From: Nonomuraea guangzhouensis
Lineage (GTDB): Bacteria > Actinomycetota > Actinomycetes > Streptosporangiales > Streptosporangiaceae
Assembly: GCF_019396345.1 (NCBI RefSeq)
Contig: NZ_JAHKRM010000031.1
Span: 102,367 to 166,366 of the forward strand
Reading direction: 5' to 3'
DNA length: 64,000 nucleotides
The notes under the pieces are model-generated. The model saw nothing but the letters and a program-made list of their open reading frames with translations, searched no databases and was not told where the DNA came from. A program made the translations under genes and the position numbers. Every line of letters starts with the position of its first letter. The first letter of the stretch is position 1. Positions 16,509 through 24,829 of the stretch are shown here, piece after piece.

Positions 16509-18791
16509 ATGGCTGATGGTTACGTGGGTGCCAGGACGCCCCGCCGCGAGGATGCCCGGCTGCTGACCGGGCGCGCCCGGTACATCGCGAATGTCCGGCT
16601 GCCCGGGATGGCGTACGCCATCGTCGTCCGCAGCCCCATCGCCCACGGACGGCTGGTGAGCTGCGGCGCCAAGGAGGCGTGGACGGTCGACGGGGTGCTC
16701 GACGTCATCACACCGGGCGACGCGGCCGCGGTCCGGCTGCCCTGCGTGACCATGAGCCCCGGCCAGCCCATCACCTCCTATCCGGCGCTCGACGAGGCGA
16801 TCCGCTACGTGGGCCAGCCGCTCGCCGTGGTGGTCGCGCGGACGCCCGAGGCCGCCAGGGACGCGGCCGACCTGATCGACCTCGACTACGAACCGCTGCC
16901 TCCGGTGATCGGGATCGAGCGGGCGCTGGCCGGTGACGCCCCGCTGCTCTATCCCGACTGGGGCGGCAATGTGCTGACCGACTTCACCCTCGGCGACCAG
17001 GACTGCGAGGCGGCCATCGCGGGGGCCGCGCACGTGGTCGAGATGACGTTCACCTTCGGCCGGGCCACACCGTACCCGCTGGAGCCGCGCGGGATCGTCG
17101 CCGACTACGCCGACGGCGAGCTGACCGTGCGTACCTCGACGCAGGCTCCGCACCACGTACGCGAGCAGGCCGCGGACGCGCTAGGGCTCACGCACGACCG
17201 GGTACGCGTCGTGACCGGCGACGCGGGCGGCGGTTTCGGCGGGAAGGAGCACCTGTATCCGGACGAGGCGCTCATCTGCCTCGCCGCCATGCGCCTGGGC
17301 CGCCCGGTGAGCTGGACGGAGTCGCCCACCGACCGCCTCGCCTCGACCCTGCCGTCGCGGGCCGCCGTGCACCACGCCCGCCTGGCGTTCGACGCGGACG
17401 GGCGCTTCGTCGCGCTGCACGCCGACGTCGTCGGCGACCTCGGCGGCCACCCGTCGAACGTCGGCATCTCACCGTTCGCGGTCACCGCCACGATGCTGCC
17501 CGGCCCCTACCGCTTCGACCGGGCCGGGGTACGGCTGCGCGCCGTGGTCACGACGACCACCCCGACCGGCTCCTACCGCGGCTTCGGCCAGCCCGAGGCC
17601 ACCTGGACCAGGGAGCGGCTGATCGACGAGGCGGCCAGGCGGCTCGGCGCCGACCCGGTGGAGCTGCGGCTGCGCAACATGCTCGGACCCGGCGAGCTCC
17701 CCTGTACGTCGCGGCTCGGCCAGTCGTACGACTCCGGCGACTACCCCCTGGCCCTGCGTACCCTGCGCGACCTGGTCACTCCCCCGGCCCGCGACGACGG
17801 GCGCAGGCGCGGCGTGGGCTACTCCTGCCATGTGGAGGCCACCGGACTGGGGTCGTCGATGGGTATGAAGGCCATGGGCATGCTGGCCGGCGGCTTCGAG
17901 ACCGCGATCGTCCGCATGGAGCAGGACGCCTCGGTCATCGTCTCGGCGGGCGTGTCGGGGGTCGGGCAGGGCATCGAGACGGCGCTGTCCCAGATCGCGG
18001 CGGACCGGGTGGGGGTGCCGATCGACCGGGTACGCGTGGTGCTGGGCGACACCTCGGCCACGCCGTACTCCTCGATCGGCTCGATCGCCAGCCGCTCGCT
18101 CACGGTGGGCGGTGGCGCGCTGGCCCTGGCCGGGGACCGGCTGCGGGAGAAGATCGTGGCCCTCGCCGCCCACCGGCTCGAAGCGGCACCGGCCGACCTG
18201 GAGATCGTGGACTCCGCCGTACGCGTCAAGGGGGATCCGCGGGTGTCGCTGACGCTGCGGGAGATCGCCACGTCGGCGTGGCGCGGATGGGACCTGCCCG
18301 AGGGGGCCGCACCCGGGCTGGAGGAGCGGGTCTCCTACGATCCGGCCGACATGACGTACGCCTACGGGGCGCACGCGGCGGCGGTCGCGGTCGACCCGGA
18401 GACCGGAGCGGTCGAGGTGGAGGGCTACTGGGCCGTCAACGACTCCGGTGTGCTGGTGAACCCGGCGATCGTGGAGGGCCAGGTCCGCGGCGGGATCGCG
18501 CAGGGCATCGGCATGGCGCTGACGGAGGAGATCGTCTACACCGAGGAGGGGCAGCCGGTCTCCGAGTACCTGCTGCCGACCACGCGTGAGGTCCCCGACA
18601 TCCGGATCGCGATGCTGGAGGTGCCCTCGCCGCGTACGCCGGGCGGCATGAAGGGCGCCGGGGAATCGGGGACGATCGGCCCGCCGGCGGCCATCGGCAA
18701 CGCCATCGCCGCCGCCCTGCCGGAGATCGCCGGCCGCATCACCCAGACGCCGTTGACCCCGGCGGTCCTATGGGCTCTACTCTCTGAATGA
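16509..18791 (+). CDS. Xanthine/CO dehydrogenase family molybdopterin-binding subunit
   Basis: A 760-residue molybdenum hydroxylase large subunit. An N-terminal hammerhead domain (GARTPRREDARLLTGRARY) is followed by the MoCo domains: GDAGGGFGGKEHLYPDE, TTTPTGSYRGFGQPEATW, GVSGVGQGIETALSQIA and the C-terminal GMKGAGESGTIGPPAAIGNA with the catalytic glutamate. Normal enzymes also need FAD and 2Fe-2S subunits; neither gene is adjacent, so partners must be encoded elsewhere or the protein is an orphan. ATG 16509 is chosen because homology begins there. It overlaps the SGNH hydrolase by 4 bp. Confidence 0.92.
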   Translation: MADGYVGARTPRREDARLLTGRARYIANVRLPGMAYAIVVRSPIAHGRLVSCGAKEAWTVDGVLDVITPGDAAAVRLPCVTMSPGQPITSYPALDEAIRYVGQPLAVVVARTPEAARDAADLIDLDYEPLPPVIGIERALAGDAPLLYPDWGGNVLTDFTLGDQDCEAAIAGAAHVVEMTFTFGRATPYPLEPRGIVADYADGELTVRTSTQAPHHVREQAADALGLTHDRVRVVTGDAGGGFGGKEHLYPDEALICLAAMRLGRPVSWTESPTDRLASTLPSRAAVHHARLAFDADGRFVALHADVVGDLGGHPSNVGISPFAVTATMLPGPYRFDRAGVRLRAVVTTTTPTGSYRGFGQPEATWTRERLIDEAARRLGADPVELRLRNMLGPGELPCTSRLGQSYDSGDYPLALRTLRDLVTPPARDDGRRRGVGYSCHVEATGLGSSMGMKAMGMLAGGFETAIVRMEQDASVIVSAGVSGVGQGIETALSQIAADRVGVPIDRVRVVLGDTSATPYSSIGSIASRSLTVGGGALALAGDRLREKIVALAAHRLEAAPADLEIVDSAVRVKGDPRVSLTLREIATSAWRGWDLPEGAAPGLEERVSYDPADMTYAYGAHAAAVAVDPETGAVEVEGYWAVNDSGVLVNPAIVEGQVRGGIAQGIGMALTEEIVYTEEGQPVSEYLLPTTREVPDIRIAMLEVPSPRTPGGMKGAGESGTIGPPAAIGNAIAAALPEIAGRITQTPLTPAVLWALLSE

Positions 18792-19564
18792 CCTATGCCC
18801 GATATGTCGCCCTCGGTGACAGCCAGACCGAGGGGCTCGGCGACGGCGACGACGTCCGGGGCCACCGCGGCTGGGCCGACCGGCTCGCCGAGCACCTGGC
18901 TGCGGCGAACCCCGACGCCCTGTACGCCAATCTGGGCGTACGCGGGCGCCTGGCCGGGCAGATCCGCGACGAGCAGCTCGGCCCGGCGCTGAAGCTGCGG
19001 CCCGACCTGGCCACGGTGATGGCCGGGATGAACGACCTCATCAGGCCCGGCTTCGACGCCGGCGCGGTCGCCTCGGCGCTGGAGGAGATGTTCGAGCAGC
19101 TCACGGCGTCGGGCGCGTGCGTGGTGACCGTGACCTTCCCCGACATCGGCAAGATCGCTCCGCTGGCCCGGCGGCTGCTCCCCCGGGTGATCGACCTCAA
19201 CGCCCGGATCCGGGCGGCCGGCGCCCGCCACGGTGTCATCGTCGTCGACACCTTTCCGCACTCCTTCACCACCGACCCCAGGATGTGGACCAGCGACCGG
19301 CTGCACGCCAGCCCGCTGGGTCACGCCAGGATCGCCGCCGCCATCGCCCACGCGATCGGGCTGCCTGGCAGCGACGACACCTGGTCGGTCCCGCTCGCGC
19401 CGGTGCCCCGGCGGGCGGGCTGGCGGGTGGCGGGCGCGGAGGTGCGCTGGGTCGCCACCTTCGCCGGCCCGTGGATCTACCGCCGCCTACGCGGCCGCTC
19501 CTCAGGAGACGGCCGCGTCGCCAAACGCCCCGACCTCGGCCCGATCGGTCTGCCACCGCAATAA
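18788..19564 (+). CDS. SGNH/GDSL-type hydrolase
   Basis: A 258-residue SGNH esterase. Block I is ALGDSQTEG with Ser12 as nucleophile, block III is VMAGMNDL, and block V is DRLHASPLGH holding the Asp-x-x-His pair. There is no signal peptide, so it is cytoplasmic, and a basic C-terminal tail (YRRLRGRSSGDGRVAKR) follows. Substrates of such enzymes are esters, often acetyl groups. Translation is coupled to the molybdenum hydroxylase by an ATGA overlap. Confidence 0.9.
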   Translation: MTYARYVALGDSQTEGLGDGDDVRGHRGWADRLAEHLAAANPDALYANLGVRGRLAGQIRDEQLGPALKLRPDLATVMAGMNDLIRPGFDAGAVASALEEMFEQLTASGACVVTVTFPDIGKIAPLARRLLPRVIDLNARIRAAGARHGVIVVDTFPHSFTTDPRMWTSDRLHASPLGHARIAAAIAHAIGLPGSDDTWSVPLAPVPRRAGWRVAGAEVRWVATFAGPWIYRRLRGRSSGDGRVAKRPDLGPIGLPPQ

Positions 19565-19599
19565 CCGGCCGCGTGGTCGATCGGCGCGGCCGGTCGGGG

Positions 19600-22359
19600 T
19601 CATGCGTGGACGAGCAGCTCTGATACGGCGGTGGCGGTTTCGGGGTGGCGGGCCAGGAGGGCGCCCGCTTCGCCGGGGGACGGGCCATCGGCGGGCTGTT
19701 GCCAGCCGCCGTCGCAGCCGAGCAGCGCGGCCATGGCGTCGGTCGCGGCCGGATGTCCGGACAGCAGGTCCGTTACCGGCCCCGCCGGCACGGGCACCGC
19801 CGCGACTGACGTCGCCGCCTTCGGTGACCAGGGCGGCGTCCACTGGTCGAGCGCGGACAGAGCGCCGGGGAACGTACGGCCCGCCTCCCGCACCAGTACG
19901 GGCACCATCTCGCCGGCCTGCTCGCGCAGAGTCGTGATCAGACCGGGCAGCCACGGCAGCAGGACGGAGTCGGGCAACCGGCCGAAAGCCTTCGACATCA
20001 GCTCGACCACGAACGACGCCAGCGCGGGCGCCGGCTCCATCGCCTGCGCGAACCCGCTCATGTACTCCGGAAACGCCGGAACGACCAGCGGGTTGTCCAG
20101 CAGCTCGTCACAGCGCGCCCGCAGCTCGGCCAGCGGCAGCGTGCCGAGCAGGTACTGGGCGGCCCACACCAGGGCCACCTTGGCCGGCTGCTCCGGGTGC
20201 GACTGCCGTACGGCGATCTCCAGCTGGGCCCGTTCGCAGCCCAGCGCCAGCGCCAGACTCTCCATGGTGAACAGGAAGCCGAGCATGGCCGACACCTGGC
20301 GAACCCCGGTGGCCTCGTCCACGAAGGCGGTCGGCAGCAGCGTGCAGTAATGCGCGAACCCCGCCGTGACGAACGCCTCGCACCAGGCCGGCAGCTCCGG
20401 CTCGGTCGAGCGGTAGTGGGCCAGCAGCCGCCTGATCCGGCGCAGCACCTCCGGCGCGTCGTCCACGGACCGCTCGGCGGCCAGCAGCTCCACGGCCCGC
20501 GCGCCGAGCTCGTCGGTGAACCGCCGGCTGCGCAGGTAGAGGATCGAGTCCTCGACGGCCGCGAGCGCGTCGGCCGCGGTCGTCTTGGGGTCGTGCACGC
20601 GGCGCCGCAGCCGCTGTTCGAGCACCTGCTCGACAGTGACGCCCTCGTAGCCCAGCTCGATGATCGAGCGCTGGTGCTTGCCGATCGTCAGGTCCCAGCT
20701 CTCCTGGATCGACCGCTCGCCCAGCCGCCGCGCGCCCATGATGGGCCGGACGGCGTCGTCGGGCAGCAGGTGATGCAGGATCCACAGCAGGTCGGAGCAG
20801 GGCACCAGATCCGGATCCGCCCTGAGGTCCATGAGCGCCCGCTGCACCGTGCGCTTGCTCAGGTCGAGTCCCAGCGGCTCCAGCCGGTCGAACACGTCCT
20901 GGGCCAGCGGCGGCATCGCGTGGTAGCCCACCTGGCCGATCCGGTCGCCGCCGAGCAGGATCTCGCACAGGCGGCGCACGTCCCGGCGCCCCGGCACGGT
21001 GTCCTTCTCGATGCAGGTGACCGCGGCGTCCTGGAAGTCGTACGGCGTGGGACGGCCCCGGTTGCGCAGCCCCGCGAGCAGGATGGCCGTCTCGAACACG
21101 GCGATGGCGTCGGCCGTGCTGGACTGGTAGCCGTTGCGCCGGGCCAGCCGGACGATGTCGACGGACCAGCCGAGCAGTTCGGCCTCGTCGAGGCCGTCCA
21201 GGACCGGCGGCTTGGCCAGGAAGCCGGACAACCGGTCGGTGACCGGTCCCGGCGCGGCCGGTGCCACCGGCTTCTTGCTCGCCTTCTTTTTTCCGGCCTT
21301 CTGGCCCGCGATCTGGAACGGCTTGACGTTGCCACGCTGCAACGCCTTCTCCCAGGTGGCCGCGGCGATCGAGATCGAGCCGGAGGCCAGGCCGAACTGG
21401 GCCTCGATGGCGGAGTTGCTCGACGGGATGAGCCCGTACAGCCAGCGCGTGGCCGTACGGGGGCTGATCTCGAAGGGCGCGTCCGACGCCAGCCCGAACT
21501 GTTCCACCCGGCTGGCCGCGTGGAACGCGCCGCAGACGTACAGGCACTCGGCCGGGTCGGCACCCGTCGCGGCGAGGTGCTCGCGCATCCGCGTCCACAT
21601 GTGGCGCTCGCGGTCCTCGTCGCGGTCCGTCCGCTGGTCCCCCTCGGGGCGCAGGCGCCGGAACAGGCTGCCGATCAGGACCATGACCTGCCGGTACGAC
21701 TCGTAGTCCGCGCCGGTCAGCGGCTGTTCGACGTACTGGTCCCACCACTCCGACCAGTGGCGGACCTTGCCGTGGTGCAGCAGGTGCTCTTCCAGCTCGG
21801 CGAAGCGGGGCCGCAGGTCGCCGATCTCGACGCCCACGGCGTCGCCGTGCAGGCCCGCGTCCTCTCCGCCCTGCTTGGCCTCGGCCGGTTCGCGGGGCAG
21901 CCACTGGAAGACGTGGTCCGACGAGCGGTCCACCAGCACCAGCTCGACGCCGGGCGTTTCCAGCGCGTACGAGATGGCCTGGTATTCGGCCGACGCCTCC
22001 GTGATGGGCGCCACCACGCTGAGCGGCTCCCAGCTCGCCGGGAAGCCGTCGACGTCCGTGGCGAACGCCTGCAACGCCACCGGCAGGCGGCAGTTGCGCA
22101 GCTCGTCGAGCAGCGGCCGCAGGTCCTCGCAGAGTTCCAGGTAGATGACCTTGGGCTGCTTCTCGCGCAGGCGCCGCACCATGGCCAGCGCCGAGGCCGG
22201 CGAGTGGTGGCACACCGGGAAGATCTCGAGCTCCTCGCTCAGTGCCCGGTCGACGTCGTCGACCAGGCCTGACAGGATCCCGGCCAGGGTGTCCGGCTCG
22301 CCGGCGAACGCGGCGGCGGCGTCCAGCAGCTGCTCGCGGAGTGCGCCGAACGGGCTCAT
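19600..22359 (-). CDS. DUF5682 family protein (putative TraB/EreA-like hydrolase fused to helical repeats)
   Basis: A 919-residue DUF5682 protein, last gene of the five-gene operon. Residues about 45-330 carry PVCHHSPASA (His51, His52, Ser56), VIYLELCEDLRPLL (Glu75, Glu78, Arg81), LVDRS (Asp144), ERHMWTRMREHLA and YVCGAFHAAS (His280). This ordered set resembles the GxxHxS / ELDxxR / RDxxM / VGAGHxxG motifs of the TraB/PrgY/EreA clan of putative metal-dependent hydrolases (inference). A lysine-rich linker (KAGKKKASKK) near 375 leads to about 540 residues of helical-repeat-like sequence. E. coli YehM is, to my recollection, of this family. ATG 22359 overlaps the MoxR stop by 4 bp. Confidence 0.85.
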   Translation of the reverse strand: MSPFGALREQLLDAAAAFAGEPDTLAGILSGLVDDVDRALSEELEIFPVCHHSPASALAMVRRLREKQPKVIYLELCEDLRPLLDELRNCRLPVALQAFATDVDGFPASWEPLSVVAPITEASAEYQAISYALETPGVELVLVDRSSDHVFQWLPREPAEAKQGGEDAGLHGDAVGVEIGDLRPRFAELEEHLLHHGKVRHWSEWWDQYVEQPLTGADYESYRQVMVLIGSLFRRLRPEGDQRTDRDEDRERHMWTRMREHLAATGADPAECLYVCGAFHAASRVEQFGLASDAPFEISPRTATRWLYGLIPSSNSAIEAQFGLASGSISIAAATWEKALQRGNVKPFQIAGQKAGKKKASKKPVAPAAPGPVTDRLSGFLAKPPVLDGLDEAELLGWSVDIVRLARRNGYQSSTADAIAVFETAILLAGLRNRGRPTPYDFQDAAVTCIEKDTVPGRRDVRRLCEILLGGDRIGQVGYHAMPPLAQDVFDRLEPLGLDLSKRTVQRALMDLRADPDLVPCSDLLWILHHLLPDDAVRPIMGARRLGERSIQESWDLTIGKHQRSIIELGYEGVTVEQVLEQRLRRRVHDPKTTAADALAAVEDSILYLRSRRFTDELGARAVELLAAERSVDDAPEVLRRIRRLLAHYRSTEPELPAWCEAFVTAGFAHYCTLLPTAFVDEATGVRQVSAMLGFLFTMESLALALGCERAQLEIAVRQSHPEQPAKVALVWAAQYLLGTLPLAELRARCDELLDNPLVVPAFPEYMSGFAQAMEPAPALASFVVELMSKAFGRLPDSVLLPWLPGLITTLREQAGEMVPVLVREAGRTFPGALSALDQWTPPWSPKAATSVAAVPVPAGPVTDLLSGHPAATDAMAALLGCDGGWQQPADGPSPGEAGALLARHPETATAVSELLVHA

Positions 22360-23471
22360 GAGAGCGTCTTGATGGCCTGGCGGCCACCTTCGAGGAAGTC
22401 CGTCCACGGCCCGCCGTCTCTCTTGCTGCGGGGTTCGACGATGCCGTGCCAGTACTTGTTCAGGATGGCCAGGTCCTCCGGTTGGCGGCGGGCCAGCGAG
22501 CCCACCAGCGAGCCGCCGAGCGTCTCCGCCCGCAGCGTGCGGTCGCCGAAGAACTGGCTGTGCAGGATGGCGTCCTCGAGCACGCCGATCTGCTCGGCCG
22601 TGGACAGCGCCGATTCGAGCTTGTCGTCGTCGCTCTTGGCCGAGGCAGCCGCGGTCCGCAGGTCGGCGAAGCTCTGCAGCAGGATGTCGAGCAGCGTGGG
22701 CGGCAGCTCCAGCTCGATGCGGTGCCGGCGCAACAGCTCCGTGGTGCGGAAGCGGACGATCTCCGCCTCGCTGGTCTTGCTGGTCACCACCGGGATGCGG
22801 ACGAAGTTGAAGCGCCGCTTCAGCGCCGACGACAGGTCGTTGACGCCTCGGTCCCGGCTGTTGGCCGTGGCGATGATCGAGAACCCGGGCTGGGCGAAGA
22901 CGATGTTGTCGTCGTCGAGCTCGGGGATGGAGACGTACTTCTCGGACAGGATGGAGATCAGGGCGTCCTGGACGTCACTGGTCGACCTGGTCAGCTCCTC
23001 GAAGCGGCCGATCACGCCCCGCTCCATCGCCGTCATGATGGGCGAGGGGATCATCGACTGGCGCGACTGCCCCTTGGCGATCACCATGGAGACGTTCCAC
23101 GAGTATTTGATGTGGTCTTCCGTGGTGCCGGCCGTGCCCTGGACGACCAGGGTGGAGTTGCGGCTGATCGCGGCCGAGAGCAGCTCGGCGAGCCAGCTCT
23201 TGCCGGTGCCCGGGTCGCCGATCAGCAGCAGGCCGCGGTCGGAGGCCAGCGTCACGATGCTGCGCTCGACGAAGCTGCGGTCACCGAACCACTTCTGCGG
23301 GATCTCCCGGTCGAGCCCGTCCGAACGCTCGGAGCCGAGCACGAACAGGCGGACCATCCGGGGGCTGAGCCGCCACGAGAACGGCTTGGGGCCGTCGTCC
23401 ACGGACTCCAGCCAGTCGAGCTCCTCGGCGTACTTGACCTCGGCGGGGGCACGCAGCATCTCGTCGGTCAT
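22356..23471 (-). CDS. MoxR-family AAA+ ATPase (YehL-like)
   Basis: A 371-residue AAA+ ATPase. Walker A is GDPGTGKS (85-92); the Walker B region reads VIGRFEELTR with Glu-Glu (158-159) rather than the usual Asp-Glu; sensor 1 is ATANSRDRG (201-209); the arginine-finger region is SALKRRFNF. A conserved N-terminal extension (FSWRLSPRMVRLFVLGSERSDG) precedes the ATPase core. MoxR ATPases act as chaperone-like remodellers together with VWA-domain partners, here the adjacent upstream gene. The start is ATG 23471, 11 bp after the VWA stop. Confidence 0.92.
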   Translation of the reverse strand: MTDEMLRAPAEVKYAEELDWLESVDDGPKPFSWRLSPRMVRLFVLGSERSDGLDREIPQKWFGDRSFVERSIVTLASDRGLLLIGDPGTGKSWLAELLSAAISRNSTLVVQGTAGTTEDHIKYSWNVSMVIAKGQSRQSMIPSPIMTAMERGVIGRFEELTRSTSDVQDALISILSEKYVSIPELDDDNIVFAQPGFSIIATANSRDRGVNDLSSALKRRFNFVRIPVVTSKTSEAEIVRFRTTELLRRHRIELELPPTLLDILLQSFADLRTAAASAKSDDDKLESALSTAEQIGVLEDAILHSQFFGDRTLRAETLGGSLVGSLARRQPEDLAILNKYWHGIVEPRSKRDGGPWTDFLEGGRQAIKTLS

Positions 23472-23482
23472 TCGCGGGTCTC

Positions 23483-24829
23483 CTAGGTGAGGAAGTTCTT
23501 GAGCTCGAGCACGAGCTTGCGGATGTGGCCAGAGATCACGGGGGTGCCCAGGTCCTTCAGCTTCTCGCGGAACCACTGGTCCACGCTGGCGTACCCCGAG
23601 CTGTTCACGGAGCCGACCGGGATGAACTTCACCCCTGAGCGGTGCAGCGACGTGAAGTCGTCGATCAGCGACCGGTTGTCGTAGAAGTCGGAGATCCAGA
23701 CCATCACGGTGTTGCGCGGGTCGACGATCTTCGGCCGGGCCAGGGCCATCGCGACGGTGCCGTCCGTGCCGCCGCCGAGCGTCGTGCGCAGCAGCACCTC
23801 GAACGGGTCCTTCACCCACGGCGTCAGGTCGAGCGCGCGGGTGTCGTACGCGATCAGGTGCACGTCCACCTTGGGCAGCCCGGCGAAGATCGACGCCAGG
23901 ATGGTGCAGTTGACCATCGCGTCGACCATCGAGCCGGACTGGTCCACCACCACGATCAGCCGGGCCGGGGTGGTCCGCCTGGCCGTGTGCCGGTAGAAGA
24001 GGCGGTCGACGTACAGCCGCTCGTCCTCCGGGCTCCAGTTGGTGAGGTTCTTCCAGATCGTCCGTTCGACGTCGAGGTTGCGGAACACCCGCTTCGGCGG
24101 CACCGACCGGTCGATCTTGCCGACGCTGGTCTTCTCCACCTGTGTACGCAGCACCTCGGCGACCTCGTCGACGAACCGGCGGATCAACGCCTTGGCGTTG
24201 GCCAGCGCGACTCCGGAGAGGTTGTCCTTGTCGCGCAGGAGCTGCTCGATGAGCGACATGCTGGGGTTGAGCTGGGCGGCCAGGGAGGAGTTGGACAGCA
24301 CCTCGCGCAGCCGCATGCGGCGGACCAGGTCGCCTTCCACGTCGGCCAGGACCTTGTTCAGCTCGGCGTCGTCGATGCCGCGACCGCCACCGCCGGTGCC
24401 GAGCCCGCGGCCGGATCCCCCCTGCCCGTCGCCTTGTTCTCCCTCGCCCTGGCCGCCGCGGCGTCCGAGTGCTTGCTTGAACCACCCGGCGTCCTTCTGC
24501 CAGGCGGCGAGCTGGGTGGCCGAGACGTCGCCCGTCCCGGTGGCGAAGACGCTGAGCAGGAGCTTGGAGATCAGGGCGGCCCTGCGCACCTGCTGGCCGG
24601 AGTCCTCGTTGTCCGGGTCGAGCAGGCTCTCGAACTCGGGTCCCAGGTCGGGAAAGCGCTGGACCAGGTTGTCCACCGACACCGATGGGTCCAGCAGGGC
24701 CGTCGGCAGGCCGAGGTCGTCGACGACGGCCACGCTGGCCGACTCCAGGGCGGGCTGCTCCTCGGTGTTGAACACCCGGGCCAGCAGGCGCCAGTACAGC
24801 ACCTGGCGCCTGTTCTCGTGATCGGTCAT
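23483..24829 (-). CDS. VWA domain-containing protein (CoxE/YehP-like)
   Basis: A 448-residue protein. The N-terminal ~290 residues include a Gly/Gln-rich low-complexity linker (GGQGEGEQGDGQGGSGRG, about 125-150) and a helical domain. The C-terminal VWA domain has an intact MIDAS: Asp296-x-Ser298-x-Ser300 in VVVDQSGSM, Thr355 in GGGTDG and Asp381 in WISDF, so it should bind metal and ligands. There is no signal peptide or TM, hence it is cytoplasmic. MoxR/VWA pairs work together in metal insertion or protein activation. It overlaps the upstream gene by 4 bp. Confidence 0.9.
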   Translation of the reverse strand: MTDHENRRQVLYWRLLARVFNTEEQPALESASVAVVDDLGLPTALLDPSVSVDNLVQRFPDLGPEFESLLDPDNEDSGQQVRRAALISKLLLSVFATGTGDVSATQLAAWQKDAGWFKQALGRRGGQGEGEQGDGQGGSGRGLGTGGGGRGIDDAELNKVLADVEGDLVRRMRLREVLSNSSLAAQLNPSMSLIEQLLRDKDNLSGVALANAKALIRRFVDEVAEVLRTQVEKTSVGKIDRSVPPKRVFRNLDVERTIWKNLTNWSPEDERLYVDRLFYRHTARRTTPARLIVVVDQSGSMVDAMVNCTILASIFAGLPKVDVHLIAYDTRALDLTPWVKDPFEVLLRTTLGGGTDGTVAMALARPKIVDPRNTVMVWISDFYDNRSLIDDFTSLHRSGVKFIPVGSVNSSGYASVDQWFREKLKDLGTPVISGHIRKLVLELKNFLT

